From contig NC_088717.1 of the NCBI RefSeq assembly GCF_963576615.1, positions 23,711,344-23,775,343 on the forward strand: 64,000 nt of DNA, in the 5' to 3' direction. Of the stretch, positions 23,721-35,095 are shown piece by piece. The notes below the pieces were generated by a model. That model saw only the letters and a program-made list of their open reading frames with translations. It was not told the origin of the DNA and made no database searches. A program made the position numbers and the translations under genes. How positions within the stretch are numbered: position 1 is the stretch's first letter; each line of letters starts with the position of its first letter. The stretch comes from Watersipora subatra (lineage: Eukaryota > Bryozoa > Gymnolaemata > Cheilostomatida > Watersiporidae).

Positions 23721-25435
23721 CATAGCTGCAAGGTGGTTAAGCTGAGCCGTTTTTAGTGTTAGTTGTTAGTGTGCACAGCTGCTCAGCCAAAGATTTGAGT
23801 TCAATTTCCCATGCAATGTTTTTCCTAACCTCTATATCTAGCTTTAGACATATGGACAGTCACTGCTATTATTTATATTATTAGTGTCATTTTAAAAACT
23901 GTCTTCACAACCGGGTGGCTGGTAGGTGAGCCAAGGCCTTAGCCTGATGATTTTGGCTTTAACGAGTCATTCTACTGAAGAGTCTTCCTTAAAATCTTAC
24001 CAGCTTCTGGCAGCACTGTTTTCTGAGTTGTTTGAAAGACTGTTGAGCACTGACCTCAGTGAGATATGACACAAGCTGGCTGAATAATGAATCAATCACT
24101 CCAATCAGTACGTATATTACTTTCAGATGAAAATTCTACAGCCTTCGATGCTCAAATCTTGCACTTTGTACATCTTCTTTATATATTTCCTTCTTATGTT
24201 ACTCTGGCATCGCAGAGGATGATTATACAACTAATCTGACAATCTGTTGTTTCTTTTTTGATCAGTACTAAACCTTTCACTTTTTCATTCTCAGACACTG
24301 GCTCTACCCTATGGTTATACCATTATGCTGTGTGTGGTATGTTATGCTTCTTACAGATACTCCAGTAATCTGCTGAGGCCACTTGATCAAGTCAGAGGTT
24401 GTATTCAGTTTGTGCAATCTTTGAGCACTTGTTTACAATATGGCTGTTTCACCCTTTGTCTTACACAACCTGCACTTAGTTACCATTCCTGGAATTGGTT
24501 TGCAGTGCTTAGTCTTGCGCTGCTGTTATTAGACAGTCTGCCTCTTTCTTAAGGCCTCTTTTTGTCATCCACTTTTGTGTCCCCTACTGTCTGATTGCTT
24601 GTTTTCATTTGTTATAGTTCATTCATCAGTCTTGGTGTTCATTATCTAGCATAGCACCTTCTAGTTTATTTTTCTAAATTCTATCTTACATGTCTTATTC
24701 ATTGTTAGTTATCAGTTTATTTAAAATATGTATATGTATGTAATATGTAATTTTTCAGACTGCGGCTTTCATACTTTACAATTATCATTGTATTGTTATT
24801 ACTAGTACCCATGGCAGTCCGCTGTACTTTGAGGGATGGTCATGTGTGTTGATAAAGTGCAGAGAATAATTACATCCACAATTATTCTACCCTTAAAGAA
24901 GACAGCTCATTATTGCATGTGTTAGGGTAGTCGACTCTTAAGCTGTATGCCACCAGTAGCCAAACCAATAAAAATAGTTTTTTTAATCTCTGCCCCTAGC
25001 TTCAGAGGCACAGACAAAAGTGTTGCGTACTATAGAAATTATTGACTACTGTCTGCTCTGTTTGATGTTTGCCTATTAAAACCGGTAAAAAAGGAAAGCC
25101 TGAACCTGTTCTTCATTAGATGAAGTAATTCGCTTAACCACTCTCCGCTTGGTGAGGTAGCATTTTATTGACAAACAGCAATGTTTTATTCAATACAATT
25201 ATATAAATATAAAATGCTAGTAGAAGCAAAAAAATTTTCTTTGTAACTATTGATGCATCGTTGTAATGATAGCCAATGAACTAAGATAAAATAACTGAAT
25301 TTTTGCTGCCTTCATCACAAAACTAGCTGCAAGCGATTCTTACAGTATGTTTGTAATAATGTAGCCAGAACAGTGTAAGCTTTTTAATTAGTAGCATGCC
25401 TAATGGCCTGTTCATGGTTTTCCAAACACTTGTTA
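23721..25435. other. No gene seen
   Basis: A plus-strand frame at 24325-24552 is cysteine- and leucine-rich but has no domain or splice context. Nothing else can be supported. Confidence 0.45.
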
Positions 25436-25439
25436 TGAA

Positions 25440-25935
25440 GTCAATTAACACTTTGATGCCATATAGGCCGCGGGCCAAGACAGTTTATCTTGCGTTTCCA
25501 TTGGCACCGTTTTTCAGTGGAAATTTCTGCAGTGATTTAGACTAATTATTGTATGGATAATTCAAAGCTGAAGAAGTGCCATAGCTGTCATTTCCACTTC
25601 TATGAGAGATCTGGCAAAAATGACATTTTAGGATTTATCTCCCCTGTAAATACGATTTCTTCCATAGAAGCATCAAATTTGCTATTTTTCATCTAAATTA
25701 TCTTGCAGTGATTTAGAATACCAGGGGAGAAGTCAAAATTAACATTCTATCTATTGCTGAACATTCCATATCCTACGATTGTTACATGCGCACTAAAAAT
25801 ATATACATGTACATACGTATATGTACATAGATATATAACTGTATAGTTTAATAGCTTCATTTTGCAATACGAAATAAAAACATTATAATAATATTATGTT
25901 TTATAAACTGACACTGATGAATCATAGAAAATAAT
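25440..25935 (+). repeat. ~500-bp repeat family F, copy C
   Basis: Third copy, same orientation as copy A, beginning near GGCCGCGGGCC and ending in the TTATAAACTGACACTGATGA region. Confidence 0.6.
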
Positions 25936-26835
25936 AAAAACACATTGTGAATACTTTGTATGTGTTTGAATAATGATGTCTCTACTTTTGTAGAATATAT
26001 CTTTTAAATTTATTTGGTATTACATAGTTTTTGTAATGAAGTATCAATATGTTGTTGATTTCTTAACATTAATATCAAAAGATGATTTTTTTAGCGTAGT
26101 TCTGCATGATCATACTATGTTTGCATAAATTTATTGCTGTTTGCTATTTATTTTTAGCACTGTTGTGAAGTAATAAAATACAAACTATTTTAATTGGTTT
26201 TAATGCATTTACAACTTTTTGGATAAAAATGCTAGGTAAACCAGCTGTTTTAGTACCTACCATTCAGTCCCTTCTTGCCATGACAATAACCAGTCAGCCA
26301 ACATCCACATTTGCAAACTATATTTGTTGTACAATAAATAAAATGCTATGAGTTTTTTTAAATTGAGGAAAAGTAGCCAATTTACACATAAGTTCAAAAG
26401 ATAGACCACAATCATCGAAATCAAACCATCAGTTTTAAAGGTTTATATTCAAAAAATAACTTCTTGCTAATTCAATTCATAATTGGTTTGTTTATTATTC
26501 ACATCACATAACACATTGATTTCATGCCTGATAAAAACCTGCCAATAAAAGCTCAGCTGACAGCCATCAGTTGTGCATTTTATTGCAAAATTTTGGGTAA
26601 GGAGACTTAACTCTTAAGTGTGTACAAATTTTACCTGTGAATTCATTAATTTTGGACACATATCCTTGAGGAGACAACTCCAAGTTCAAAACTACCTCTA
26701 ACGAATTTAAAAATATATCCTTGATAGGAGGCAAAAATGTTCCGCCTCCTATTATCAATTTGCTATACACATTTTAGAAAATTTTTATATATACGAAGGC
26801 CTCTTATTAGGGGGCCTCCCATCCTACATATTTTG
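25936..26835. other. No gene seen
   Basis: AT-rich. Two short frames overlap around 26567-26940 but have no recognisable content. Confidence 0.5.
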
Positions 26836-26836
26836 A

Positions 26837-26872
<36 letters not shown>
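26836..26872. repeat. (TA)n microsatellite
   Basis: About 35 bases of uninterrupted AT alternation just downstream of the Penelope-like fragment's 3' end. Confidence 0.8.
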
Positions 26873-26874
<2 letters not shown>

Positions 26875-26959
26875 GATAAGTGGTCAGGCCTACTGCTAAC
26901 AGCACTCTACGCTCTAAAAAGTGCGGAGTGTTATAACTAACTAGAGTGTGGAATAGGTT

Positions 26960-27719
26960 AATTTTACTTATCTTTATTCCAGATTGATGTTTTATTCTGG
27001 GGTCACGACAGGTCTGTTTCGTGCTGGTGCACTCTTCAGGTGACTTGTGTTGAATGGCGGGTAGAATTGCCTTTCCTGATGTTGTTGATGGTGTCTGTAG
27101 CTCCGCCTCTGCCTGGATCGTATTGGCTGAGTAGGTATTTCTTGGAGTGTCTGCATGTATTGTTTATTTCGTTTCTTTTGTTTAAGGTGGCTGTTTCTGG
27201 CCTGCAAATGATGTAATACTTTTCACTAAGGCACAGATGGCATTTCTTTGTTTGGTTTGAATAAGGTCTAGCTTTCTGCGTAATTTTCCATTTAATCCTG
27301 TAGCTTGCATTGTCATTCTTAAGTTTCCAGATGTGTTTACTAAGTTCTGTGCTGTTTTGCTTGTCACTGTGTGTGAAAGAGGCTGTATGGTTTCTAAATC
27401 TGGATTTGAAGTCAGTTGTGCATAGTCCTATGTAGGTGCTCTCGGTGCCCGTATCTTCTTTAGTCACTATGGCCTGGTATATTATGTTTGTGGTTAAGCA
27501 GTTTCCATCTAGTGGGCAGTTGTTCCTTACTCTACAATTGCAGGTCTTGTTTGTAGTTGTGCTCTGCTGGCTGCTCAACAGGCGTCTGTTGTGTGAATCT
27601 ATGTGCTGTTTCATATTCGGCATGCAAGAGTAGCTGAGTTTTAGTGTGTGTCTGTTAAATACCTTGTGCAGTGAATGAGTAGCAATACAACACTCTATGT
27701 CCACAAAAACAGTAACCAC
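26960..27719 (-). mobile_element. Penelope-like element, 5'-truncated, GIY-YIG endonuclease end
   Basis: The minus-strand frame 27036-27719 (227 codons) carries a cysteine cluster (CNCRVRNNCPLDGNCLT), then NIIYQAIV and TYIGLC, the GIY and YIG strands of a GIY-YIG nuclease. FKSRFRNH supplies the catalytic arginine, and TELSKHIW the metal-binding glutamate. A C-rich CHLCLSEKYYII segment and LNKRNEI follow. This is the arrangement known from the C-terminus of Penelope-like retroelements, where the nuclease follows the reverse transcriptase. The reverse transcriptase is absent: similarity ends at about 27720, where a different repeat begins. The nuclease part shows no stop. The 3' untranslated region runs to about 26960 and includes an AATAAA-type motif. 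Confidence 0.85.
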
Positions 27720-27729
27720 CCACCATTTT

Positions 27730-28160
27730 TGACCGAATGTTTATTACCAAGGCAGAGCTAGTGTCGGTCACATAAAACCCAAGTCAGTTTTTCAAATGGG
27801 AAAATTTCTTCTGAAATAAAGGGCATGTTGGAACTTTATATGCGTACCACGGGTGTTATCGTTGAAAAAAATCCTTTGAGTTCTACTTGTTTACATTTAC
27901 ATCTTGTACACACGTCTGCTATCCAAATGCTTATATAGACATTATTTTAGAGCTAGTGGATTTTCCAAACGCTGACATGATTATGATATAGACGAATCAA
28001 TGCAAAACTATTTTATAGAGATTGGTGGCTATTAAAATCTATATTGTTATTCATTTGTGGGGGAGAACACTAAAATTTAAAAAACATTGTTCGCAATAGG
28101 ATAAAATGTTGCAGTTTATGAACGTTTTCATGCAAACTAAAACTGTATATGATGATATGG
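27730..28160 (+). repeat. ~430-bp tandem unit G, copy 0
   Basis: Starts GTTTATTACCAAGGCAGAGC and is followed directly by a second, diverged unit at 28165. Shared landmarks are GTCACATAAAA, CTGCTATCCAAA-GC, ATTTTCCAAA-GCTGACATGAT, and TGTTGCAG...TTTATG-A.GTTTTCATG. No coding content is evident. Confidence 0.65.
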
Positions 28161-28164
28161 TAAT

Positions 28165-28670
28165 TTTTTAATGAGGCAGAGCTATTGTCAGTCACATAAA
28201 ATTCAAAAGATGGTTTTTCAACGGAAAAATTTTTTTTAAAATAAACTTTTGGACTTCATATGCGAACGACATGTATTGTTGTTGAAAGAGTGGATTTGAC
28301 ACCTACTGGTAGTACAACATTTGCATTGAGTAGGAGCGTCTGCTATCCAAACGCTTGTCATGTAGACATTATTATGGAGCCTGCGGATTTTCCAAAAGTT
28401 GACATGATCACAATATAGACGATTCAATACAAAAATATATGATACATAGATATTGGTGACTATTCAAACCTATATTATAATTCTTATGTGTTGGAAAAAA
28501 CTCAAATATTTTAAAGAAATTATTGGCAATAGCGGTAGAATGTTGCAGAGTTTATGGATGTTTTCATGTAAACTGGAACTGCATGATGAAATTGCAAATA
28601 TAAATATATACCTGGCACATGAAAGGAGAAATGTGATGACATTTCGCTCTTGTTTTTGTAGCAGCAGGTA
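28165..28670 (+). repeat. ~430-bp unit G, copy 1 (start of duplication copy 1)
   Basis: Tandem neighbour of copy 0 and near-identical to 51420-51850. It begins GAGGCAGAGCTATTGTCAGT and ends near a TTTTTGTAGCAGCAGG stretch. Partial units recur at 29370-29640, 36930-37440 and 46300-46460. Confidence 0.65.
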
Positions 28671-29369
28671 AAACTGAAACGCTAGTAACCATCACAGTAG
28701 TAACATATTTGCGCTGCTCCGTGCTGTTCTGTCAGCTGATATTATTCAAACAACAACTCGCCATGACAGTTGTTCGCGCACCCTATTCGAAGTCATTCAC
28801 GTAATCGTTAAAAGATCTTTTTTGTTAATGATGTATTATCCAAATGAAGCATGGAAATTTTATTTTTAGATTGTGGTATTTTGGGGTACAGGTATAAACT
28901 CTGAAAGCACCATAAAGAAATTGTTTTTATGCATTTTATTAAAAAAGATTAGAAATGGTGAGAAATCAAGGTTCGACTGTATTTGCTATCAATGTTCTTC
29001 TTTTTAAACATCTACTTCAAAGACAACTAACTTGTCAAGATTCTTCTTTTCTTTCAAGCCGCATAGATACTAGATAAGTAACAAATATCTATACCAAGAA
29101 AATTCGAGGCAAGACCATCTGCATATTACAATGCTATGGCTGAATCCAGATACTTATTCATCTGGCATTGTTTTATAACTACCAAAATAAATGAAGTAAA
29201 TGGAATCGAGATAGCAGAAGTTTATTCAGTCCCCGCAATTTCACATGCTATTGGTGTTCGATATTCTATTTGAAATAATAGAGGTTGTAGCGAGCAACAG
29301 TAACGAAAGCTCACTTAAGAAATTGTTGACCATGCATAAGTATTGGGACATAATTACGAAGTAATTCCG

Positions 29370-29640
29370 ACGTTTGCAAGTCGTAATTATGTCAAATGCA
29401 AAATTATTTGATAGTAATTGGTTATTCAAATCTATATTTTATTTCATTTGTGGTGGAGAAAAACTAATATTTTTAAAAAATTATTTGTTCTAGTATAAAA
29501 TGCTGCAGAGTTCATGAATGTTTTCATGTAAACTGAAACTGCATGATGAAATTGCAAATCTATATATATACCTGGCACAGGAAAGGAAAAATCTGATGAC
29601 ATTTTGCTCTTATGTTTGTAAGTAATGGGACTAATCACTT
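29370..29640 (+). repeat. Partial unit G inside duplication copy 1
   Basis: Shares GCAAATCTATATATATACCT, GGCACAGGAAAGGAAAAA and GCTGCAGAGTTCATGAATG words with 37200-37440 and 52550-52820, and more loosely with 28400-28650. Confidence 0.6.
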
Positions 29641-31013
29641 GATGTAATCACTCGTGTAGCTTCTACTTTACATTTAATTCACTGAGTTTTCAGATTTGGA
29701 AGTACTTGGTAGGATTCTTTGATTCATGTAAACATACAAGACAACAAACATTTCCTCTACAAAGAAAGTTTGTTCTGTGAAGTTGATAAATCAATGAATG
29801 GAACTTACATGACTAATTTGAATAATGGACACGAAAATCTTGTAAAATTTAAATTGCTGTGAGGAATATTCCTTTTGCATTAAAGACTACATTATAATGT
29901 TTATTATGTCACTCCTATAGACTTATGATAATGTCAGAATTATAATAACCTTAATTTGACTAATGGACAAACAGACAAGCAAGTTAGGTAATCATGTATA
30001 CGACCACTAAGCATTACTCATTTAACAGAGTGACCTTGACATTTTATAGCTCTGAATATGAAGAATTTTACAACTATATCTGATGCGTGCTGGAATAGCT
30101 GGAAGGAGTAACACAAGAATTTTACTAAATTTAAACACTAATGACTTCACGCTTGATTTTAGGCTCAAATAAATTATGGATTCACTTCTATTGGTCACCC
30201 ATTTGTGTGATTAAACTATATAATATACCGTTATATATAAAAACAAATTGGTGTCTTTTTGTCGTTCATATGTCCAATTAATGGAGACTGGTTAAAATAT
30301 GCACCCATGCAGGTTAGTGCATAGTGAGAAGTCATGATGTGGAATGATTACATGCACAATTATTTATTGCGCAATATTTTAGAAGCATAACTAAAGTAAA
30401 GATTGAAATATTACCTCAGGTTACTAGCTTATGTTACTAGCTTAAGTTACTCAAATTCATTGAGTAAATAAACTTAAACAATGGAAACTAAATTACCTGT
30501 CACTGTTTATAATATGTTTTTATTACATGTGCAGCGCCAAACATTCATTAGTCCTTGCAATGATAAGAGCAATGTCCTATCATTTCCCTAAAGCCACGCT
30601 GAAATCTTTAAAATCTCTAAATTTAAAAATCACGTTTAAAATCTTTAGCGAATGTGTAGCACAAGAAGCAAAGAATGTTTTCAACAAAATGATTTGGCTT
30701 GATCTTTCAAATATTTGAATTATGCATTGGCTAGAAACACAGAAATAAAAAAGTGAAAAGTTATACATTAGTGATAATATTTGTTTATATGATGAATATG
30801 TGGATATCTAAAGCAGCATTCTTCAAAGGCTTTAAACAAAAATGATTCAGTAATAATACACTGCCCAGAACTTTCAGTTTATAGATAGCCCTATAAAGTC
30901 ATCTGTGTAACTATGACAACAAGACTACCCATCTGTAATTCACCTGCATTACTGCGCATGCATTCGCAAACATACCAAATGGCTATTAGATAAATTGTTT
31001 TGCATTATCTAAG

Positions 31014-31057
31014 AAACTATCTAAATGGTCAAACCAATTTTGAATTGGAGTAGCTAC
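31014..31057. repeat. 44-bp direct repeat, left of Gypsy fragment (copy 1)
   Basis: Matches 33243-33286 at all but three or four of 44 positions (both contain CAAACCAATTTTGAATTGGA). The second duplication copy at 38848-38890 has the sequence once, with no Gypsy fragment. Confidence 0.8.
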
Positions 31058-31064
31058 ATGGGCT

Positions 31065-32698
31065 ACGACAGGCTAATGAGCAGGCAGTGACAGTGCAAAT
31101 TGATCATACTCCACTTTTGGGTATCATGAGGAAAGGCCTGAATGATTTAACAGCACGGTTGCTGCGAATGAGATTACGCATGTAGCTTTATGACTTTGAA
31201 TTGGTCTACGTGCCAGGCAAATCGTTGATTTTGGCAGACACACTTAGCAGGGCATACTTGAACAGGGTAGGTAAAAATTCTGAAATCTATGATTTGAGAA
31301 ACAATGAGCAAATACAAGCTGTCGTATATGGAATTTTGCCAAATGTGTTTTTCAGAGATAGACTGGTAGATATCACCAGCAAGGACCCTTCTATGAAGGT
31401 TCTCAAATCATATATTACAAAGGGATGGCCAGCACATCGGAGGTTTTGCCTAGATGGAGTCAAACCATTCTGGAATCTGAAAAACGAGCTCACGTGTAAC
31501 AATGGCTTGATATTACGCAACAACCAAATAGTTATTCCTGCAGGAATGCGAAAAGAAATTCTTGACATCCTGCACATTGGCATCTGGCCACTGTTAAGTG
31601 TATTGAGGGTGCAAAGAATTCAGTCTATTGGCCTGGCTACCTCGCACATGTAAAAGACATGGCTGATTCTTGCTTTACCTGCCAAGAGCATAGCCGAGCC
31701 AAATAACTACCGACAGTTGAGCCTTTTGAAGTGCCTGAATACCCAATGCGGTATGTGGCCACAGACATTTTCAATCTAAATGGCTAAGAATACTTGGTAA
31801 CTGTGAATAGATACTCAAAGTGGCCAGATTGTTACGAGCTCAAAAATGCAAATTCTAGAACTGTGATCGAACTATTGCAGCGCCAATTTGCAAACTTTGG
31901 TAAGCCTGAGATCCTGCTGAGTGATAATGCACCGCAATACAGTTCCTACGAGTTTAGGTGTTTTGTTGAAGAAAATGATATCAAACACATAACCAGCAGC
32001 CCCTACTTTTCAAGGGCTAATGGGCTAGCAGAGCGCATGAACCAAACCATAAAGAATAGCCTCAGAAAAGCTTTAGAAACACGCCAGACATTGTTATACG
32101 TTTTAACGTTTTAACGGCCATCCATTCAACACCCTTAGGTGATGGGCTGCCCACCCCAGCTGTGCTGTTGCAGTCTAGGAATTTACGAAACAAATTACAC
32201 CTTTGCACTGAGCAGCTGCGCTATAAAAATCTAATCGCAAAGAACATTGATATCCTTTTAAGGAAGCGCCAGGGTCAAGATGTTTTTGGTAGAGCTAGCG
32301 ATAAAACAACTGCTATGTTTAGTTATGGGGAACATGTATGGTGCAGAGTGGGTCATAGGCAATGGCTTCCAGCAAAAGTCATTGGCCATGCTGGGACGCC
32401 TCACAGTTTTTATGTCGAGCTGGAAGGGGGAAAGGTGGTTAGAAGAAATCAGTCATTCCTCAGGACAAGAAAACAAAACTTGCTTCGCTATGATGTACTC
32501 TCAATGCCTAGAGCTAATGAAAATTCTGGCCTGAACCACGAAATTCATAGACCAGCAAGTAGTGCTCCAACAGCCACGACCAATCCAAGTGAGACTGTAC
32601 CAACCAGTGTGGCACAAATTACACACAATGCAAATGTCACTGTGACTAGGTCTGGCAGGGTATCGAAACTACCAATACGATATGGTCAAGACACTTAA
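31065..32698 (+). pseudogene. Gypsy-type LTR retrotransposon pol remnant (copy 1)
   Basis: A 5'-truncated polyprotein end. It opens inside RNase H (IDHTPLL, then LVYVPGKSLILADTLSRAYL, the usual RNase H end). Next come the integrase zinc-binding region, the integrase core with its three acidic positions visible (ATDIF, LSDNAPQY, NGLAERMNQ), and the C-terminal domain with QWLPAKVIGHAGTPHSF. It finishes with a low-complexity tail and VTRSGRVSKLPIRY, typical for Gypsy ends. Damage includes a stop near 31183, a frameshift near 31590, a stop at about 31784 and another frame change near 32112. Protease and most of the reverse transcriptase are missing. The frameshift at 31590 and the stop at 31784 are shared with 54770 and 54962, so the decay preceded the duplication. 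Confidence 0.85.
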
Positions 32699-33242
32699 CA
32701 TTAGCTATGGTTCGCATTAAGGATGTTTTATTATATTACATTACTTCTACACAAACTGTACACATACTCATTATATGCTTCTTGTGGTTTTAATGTATGA
32801 TTACTCTTTCTTTCAAATCTAATAGCAGTTTGAGGTATACATGCTGTAATTCTGAACACATCTCTTGTTGTTTTCTTTGGGAAAAGTATGATGACATGTA
32901 GTCTTATTAGTCATGTAGGATGTTTGCATGTGACTGCAATTATATGATTTCATGGCTTAAAGGCTTTTCATGAAAGTCAGAGCATTGTAGGCATAAACAG
33001 TTTAATGTTAATTTTATAGCTATCTAAATTATATCTAAAGCTTGCTAAATCTAAAGCTATAAAATTTTATAGCTTTAGATTATAGCTATAATTATACGAG
33101 CTCGTATATGGGCTATAGCTATAATTTTATAGCTGCTATCGTTTTGCCTTCAGTTATGTGTTAATTCTCAGACTGTGAACAGCACACAATAAATACATTA
33201 TCTCAAGCACTACTCAACAAGTCTATACTATTTGACACTAAA
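32699..33242 (+). repeat. Gypsy fragment 3' tail, possible LTR remnant
   Basis: Sequence between the pol stop and the second 44-bp repeat, present in both copies 1 and 3. It has the length of a short LTR and a late AATAAATAC motif (about 33189), but no clear TG/CA ends and no second LTR with which to compare it. Confidence 0.35.
33016..33137. repeat. Copy-1-specific palindromic insert, ~120 bp
   Basis: Repeated and inverted TATAGCTATAATT / CTAAAGCTATAAAATTTTAT words. The matching place in duplication copy 3 (about 56200-56212) lacks it. It sits within the Gypsy tail. Either a tiny insertion or palindrome-driven expansion after the duplication. Confidence 0.65.
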
Positions 33243-33286
33243 AAACTATCTAAATTGTCAAACCAATTTTGAATTGGAGCTGCTAC
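33243..33286. repeat. 44-bp direct repeat, right of Gypsy fragment (copy 1)
   Basis: Partner of 31014-31057. Its sequence is closer to the single copy at 38848-38890 (AAATTGTC, GCTGCTAC), so this side looks like the original target. Confidence 0.8.
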
Positions 33287-34160
33287 TAAAAGGTGTTTGG
33301 ATAGCTTAACTCAGAATGCAGCTTGGGGAGACCAAAAGCGTTCAAAATCATCTCACAGCGTTTCACTACATTTTTGTCTTTGCTCCACTCTGTGCCTCCA
33401 CCTTGTTGTCTCGTATCCCAGCTAGCATTAGCAACTCCTGCTTGGCTATCATAGTCCAAAGTTCTACTGGCAATATCCAATAAACCAGAATTGATGCCGA
33501 GATAGTCAAACACTTTGGCTAGCGTGGCACGTCTGTTTTGTAACAGCGAATCATACTTAATGGCTTGAATGTTCACACCTGCCTCAACAGCTCGCTTGAG
33601 CAATGATGCTTTTGCTGCCCACAGAAAGCAGTACCATTCCACCGCAAACTTTGGTTGAACTGCGGTTATAACCTTCTTACAGAATTCATGATCGTATCCA
33701 TTTGTCCAACCATTAACATTTGACATGTCAAACCAAAACTTATCATCATATGGGTCATGGTTCAACAGAATTTCACAAATGTAGCGAATGTAACTGGCAT
33801 TGTTGAATCTCCGATAAAAAGAAGTTATTGACGGGACACTTTCTCGGTAAGCCGCGAGCATCTTGTGGTGTGGAAAGCAGTTGGCTATTGTTTCAATAAG
33901 ATATTCCTCGTAAATCGTTGCTTTCCAAAATACTGATCCACTTTTCGGCGCTTGCCTAATATATAATTTAATGACAGATACAACAAGTCGTGTAAATATA
34001 GGTGACTTGGAAAAACTCTCAGCGCTAGAATAGCCATGGTCTCCAAAAGCTATACTGTACATCATGGGCAGGGGTTCTGAGTAAACTGTCCAACCAGGCA
34101 AAGAATTAAATACCTGAACCCATGCAGTTAATCCGCAACGGGTACGAAACTAAATAAACT
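33286..34160 (-). pseudogene. Sulfotransferase-like gene, copy 1 (5'-deleted)
   Basis: An open minus-strand frame of about 270 codons homologous to copies 2 and 3 and ending in the same LHSELSYPNTF. It keeps the segment HHKMLAAYRESVPSITSFYR, which resembles the arginine/serine part of the 3'-phosphate binding region of PAPS-dependent sulfotransferases. Compared with copy 2, about 390 bp upstream are gone: the sequence jumps from the upstream AAACTAAAT region to the RCG of the P-loop. This removes the first 130 or so codons and half of the 5'-phosphosulfate loop, and the upstream frame now meets a stop. The serine of RCGST is also altered to leucine. Product and regulation cannot be expected. 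No intron is visible, so the family may have spread as an intronless gene. Confidence 0.75.
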
Positions 34161-34462
34161 TTTCATGAAAATGTCTTTTTATGAAAATATTTGCTCTAGC
34201 ATATGAAGGTATTAACTGTATTTGTGTTGGTTGAAATCTCACTAATGCTATATCATCATGGTCACGGCAGCATTCTGATATGAAGGATTCCTGTTGCTGG
34301 TTTAACACTGACCTTTTCAGTAGTGACTATGTGAAAATTCTTGTTTAACCAAATTCTCTCTGTTGAACTGGCCATAAGTCGCAAAATGTTACCAATTTTT
34401 TGCAGGTATCTACTACAAAAACTCGAAGCAGGTAATCATTCTGTTGAGATCTCTATGAAGAG

Positions 34463-34703
34463 GGTGCCCAGAGTGGATACCCAGAGTGGATACCCAGAGT
34501 GGATACCCAGAGGGGATACGCAGAAGGAATACTCAACGAGGAATACCCAGAAGGAATACCAGAAGGGATACCCAGGTGGGATACTCAGAGAGAACATCCA
34601 GAGGGGATACTCAAAGGGAGTACCCAGAAGGAATACCCAGAAAAGATACCCAGAAGGGATATCCAGAAGGAATACTCAGAGGGAATACCTAGAGAAGAAT
34701 ACC
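34463..34703 (+). repeat. 13-bp minisatellite, copy 1 (~18 units)
   Basis: Degenerate tandem of a 13-bp unit like AAGGGATACCCAG. Because 13 is not a multiple of three and the unit lacks stops, all three forward frames stay open and read as the same G-Y-P-E/R-N-T-Q motifs shifted. The paralogous places in copies 2 and 3 have about 14 and 6 units. Confidence 0.85.
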
Positions 34704-34719
34704 TTTATAAAAGCTGTTC

Positions 34720-35095
34720 AGATTTTGATTTGGCACAAAACCGAGCCCTGTTAGTTTCCTTCAGACCACTACTCATCCTTTGTCTTACATCAACTACAGT
34801 ATGATGCACTGTCTAGTTGGAATGACTAGTAGTTAGTCATATTGTGATAGTCTTGGTTGGAAAACAAACAAATATATACCAGAATCAGTTAGTAGAAAAA
34901 TGAATCGACTCACCATTCAACCTCCAGATGATTGCAACAACTGCATTCCGGAAGTATAGTAACATGTGTGTGCTGTAAAGCAGCAACTGGAAAACTCTAC
35001 TGTGCATATTGTTAGCAGCTGTATCAATGCTTTTAACAGTACAACTACCCACCGGCACTTACGATTATAACTGCTGGGGATAACAGCTTTAAAGA
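34720..35095 (+). repeat. Duplication tail block H, copy 1
   Basis: Shares TCATCCTTTGTCTTACATCA, CCATTCAACCTCCAGATGAT and GTGTGTGCTGTAAAGCAGCA words with 41220-41575, 46790-47160 and 61640-61950. After about 35095 it diverges from the others, which marks the right end of duplication copy 1. Confidence 0.7.

Larger units (their letters stand above)
28236..33285. repeat. Segmental duplication, copy 1 (pairs with 51415-56365)
   Basis: Base-for-base correspondence with copy 3 at an offset of 23,178-23,179 for about 5 kb, with only scattered substitutions and very few indels. Visible differences are a 120-bp palindromic insert here (33016-33137) and a G-run expansion in copy 3. The left part (29370-31013) also matches 37200-38848 (copy 2), with more divergence. 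It contains the Gypsy fragment, the unit G repeats and a 63-codon frame (30527-30718) present in all copies, which has no recognised domain. Confidence 0.85.

Noticed and set aside
27036..27719. Host GIY-YIG repair nuclease
   Set aside because: The cysteine-rich lead, the 3' tail and the order of motifs are those of Penelope-like retroelements.
30527..30718. 63-codon frame present in three duplication copies (also 38365-38556 and 53706-53897)
   Set aside because: Its conservation is explained by recent duplication of the whole block; there is no domain or start context. Copy 2 changes several residues with no sign of constraint.
34341..34804. Three overlapping plus-strand reading frames rich in Y-P-E-G-I and R-N-T-Q
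   Set aside because: They are the 13-bp minisatellite read in its three frames, not genes.
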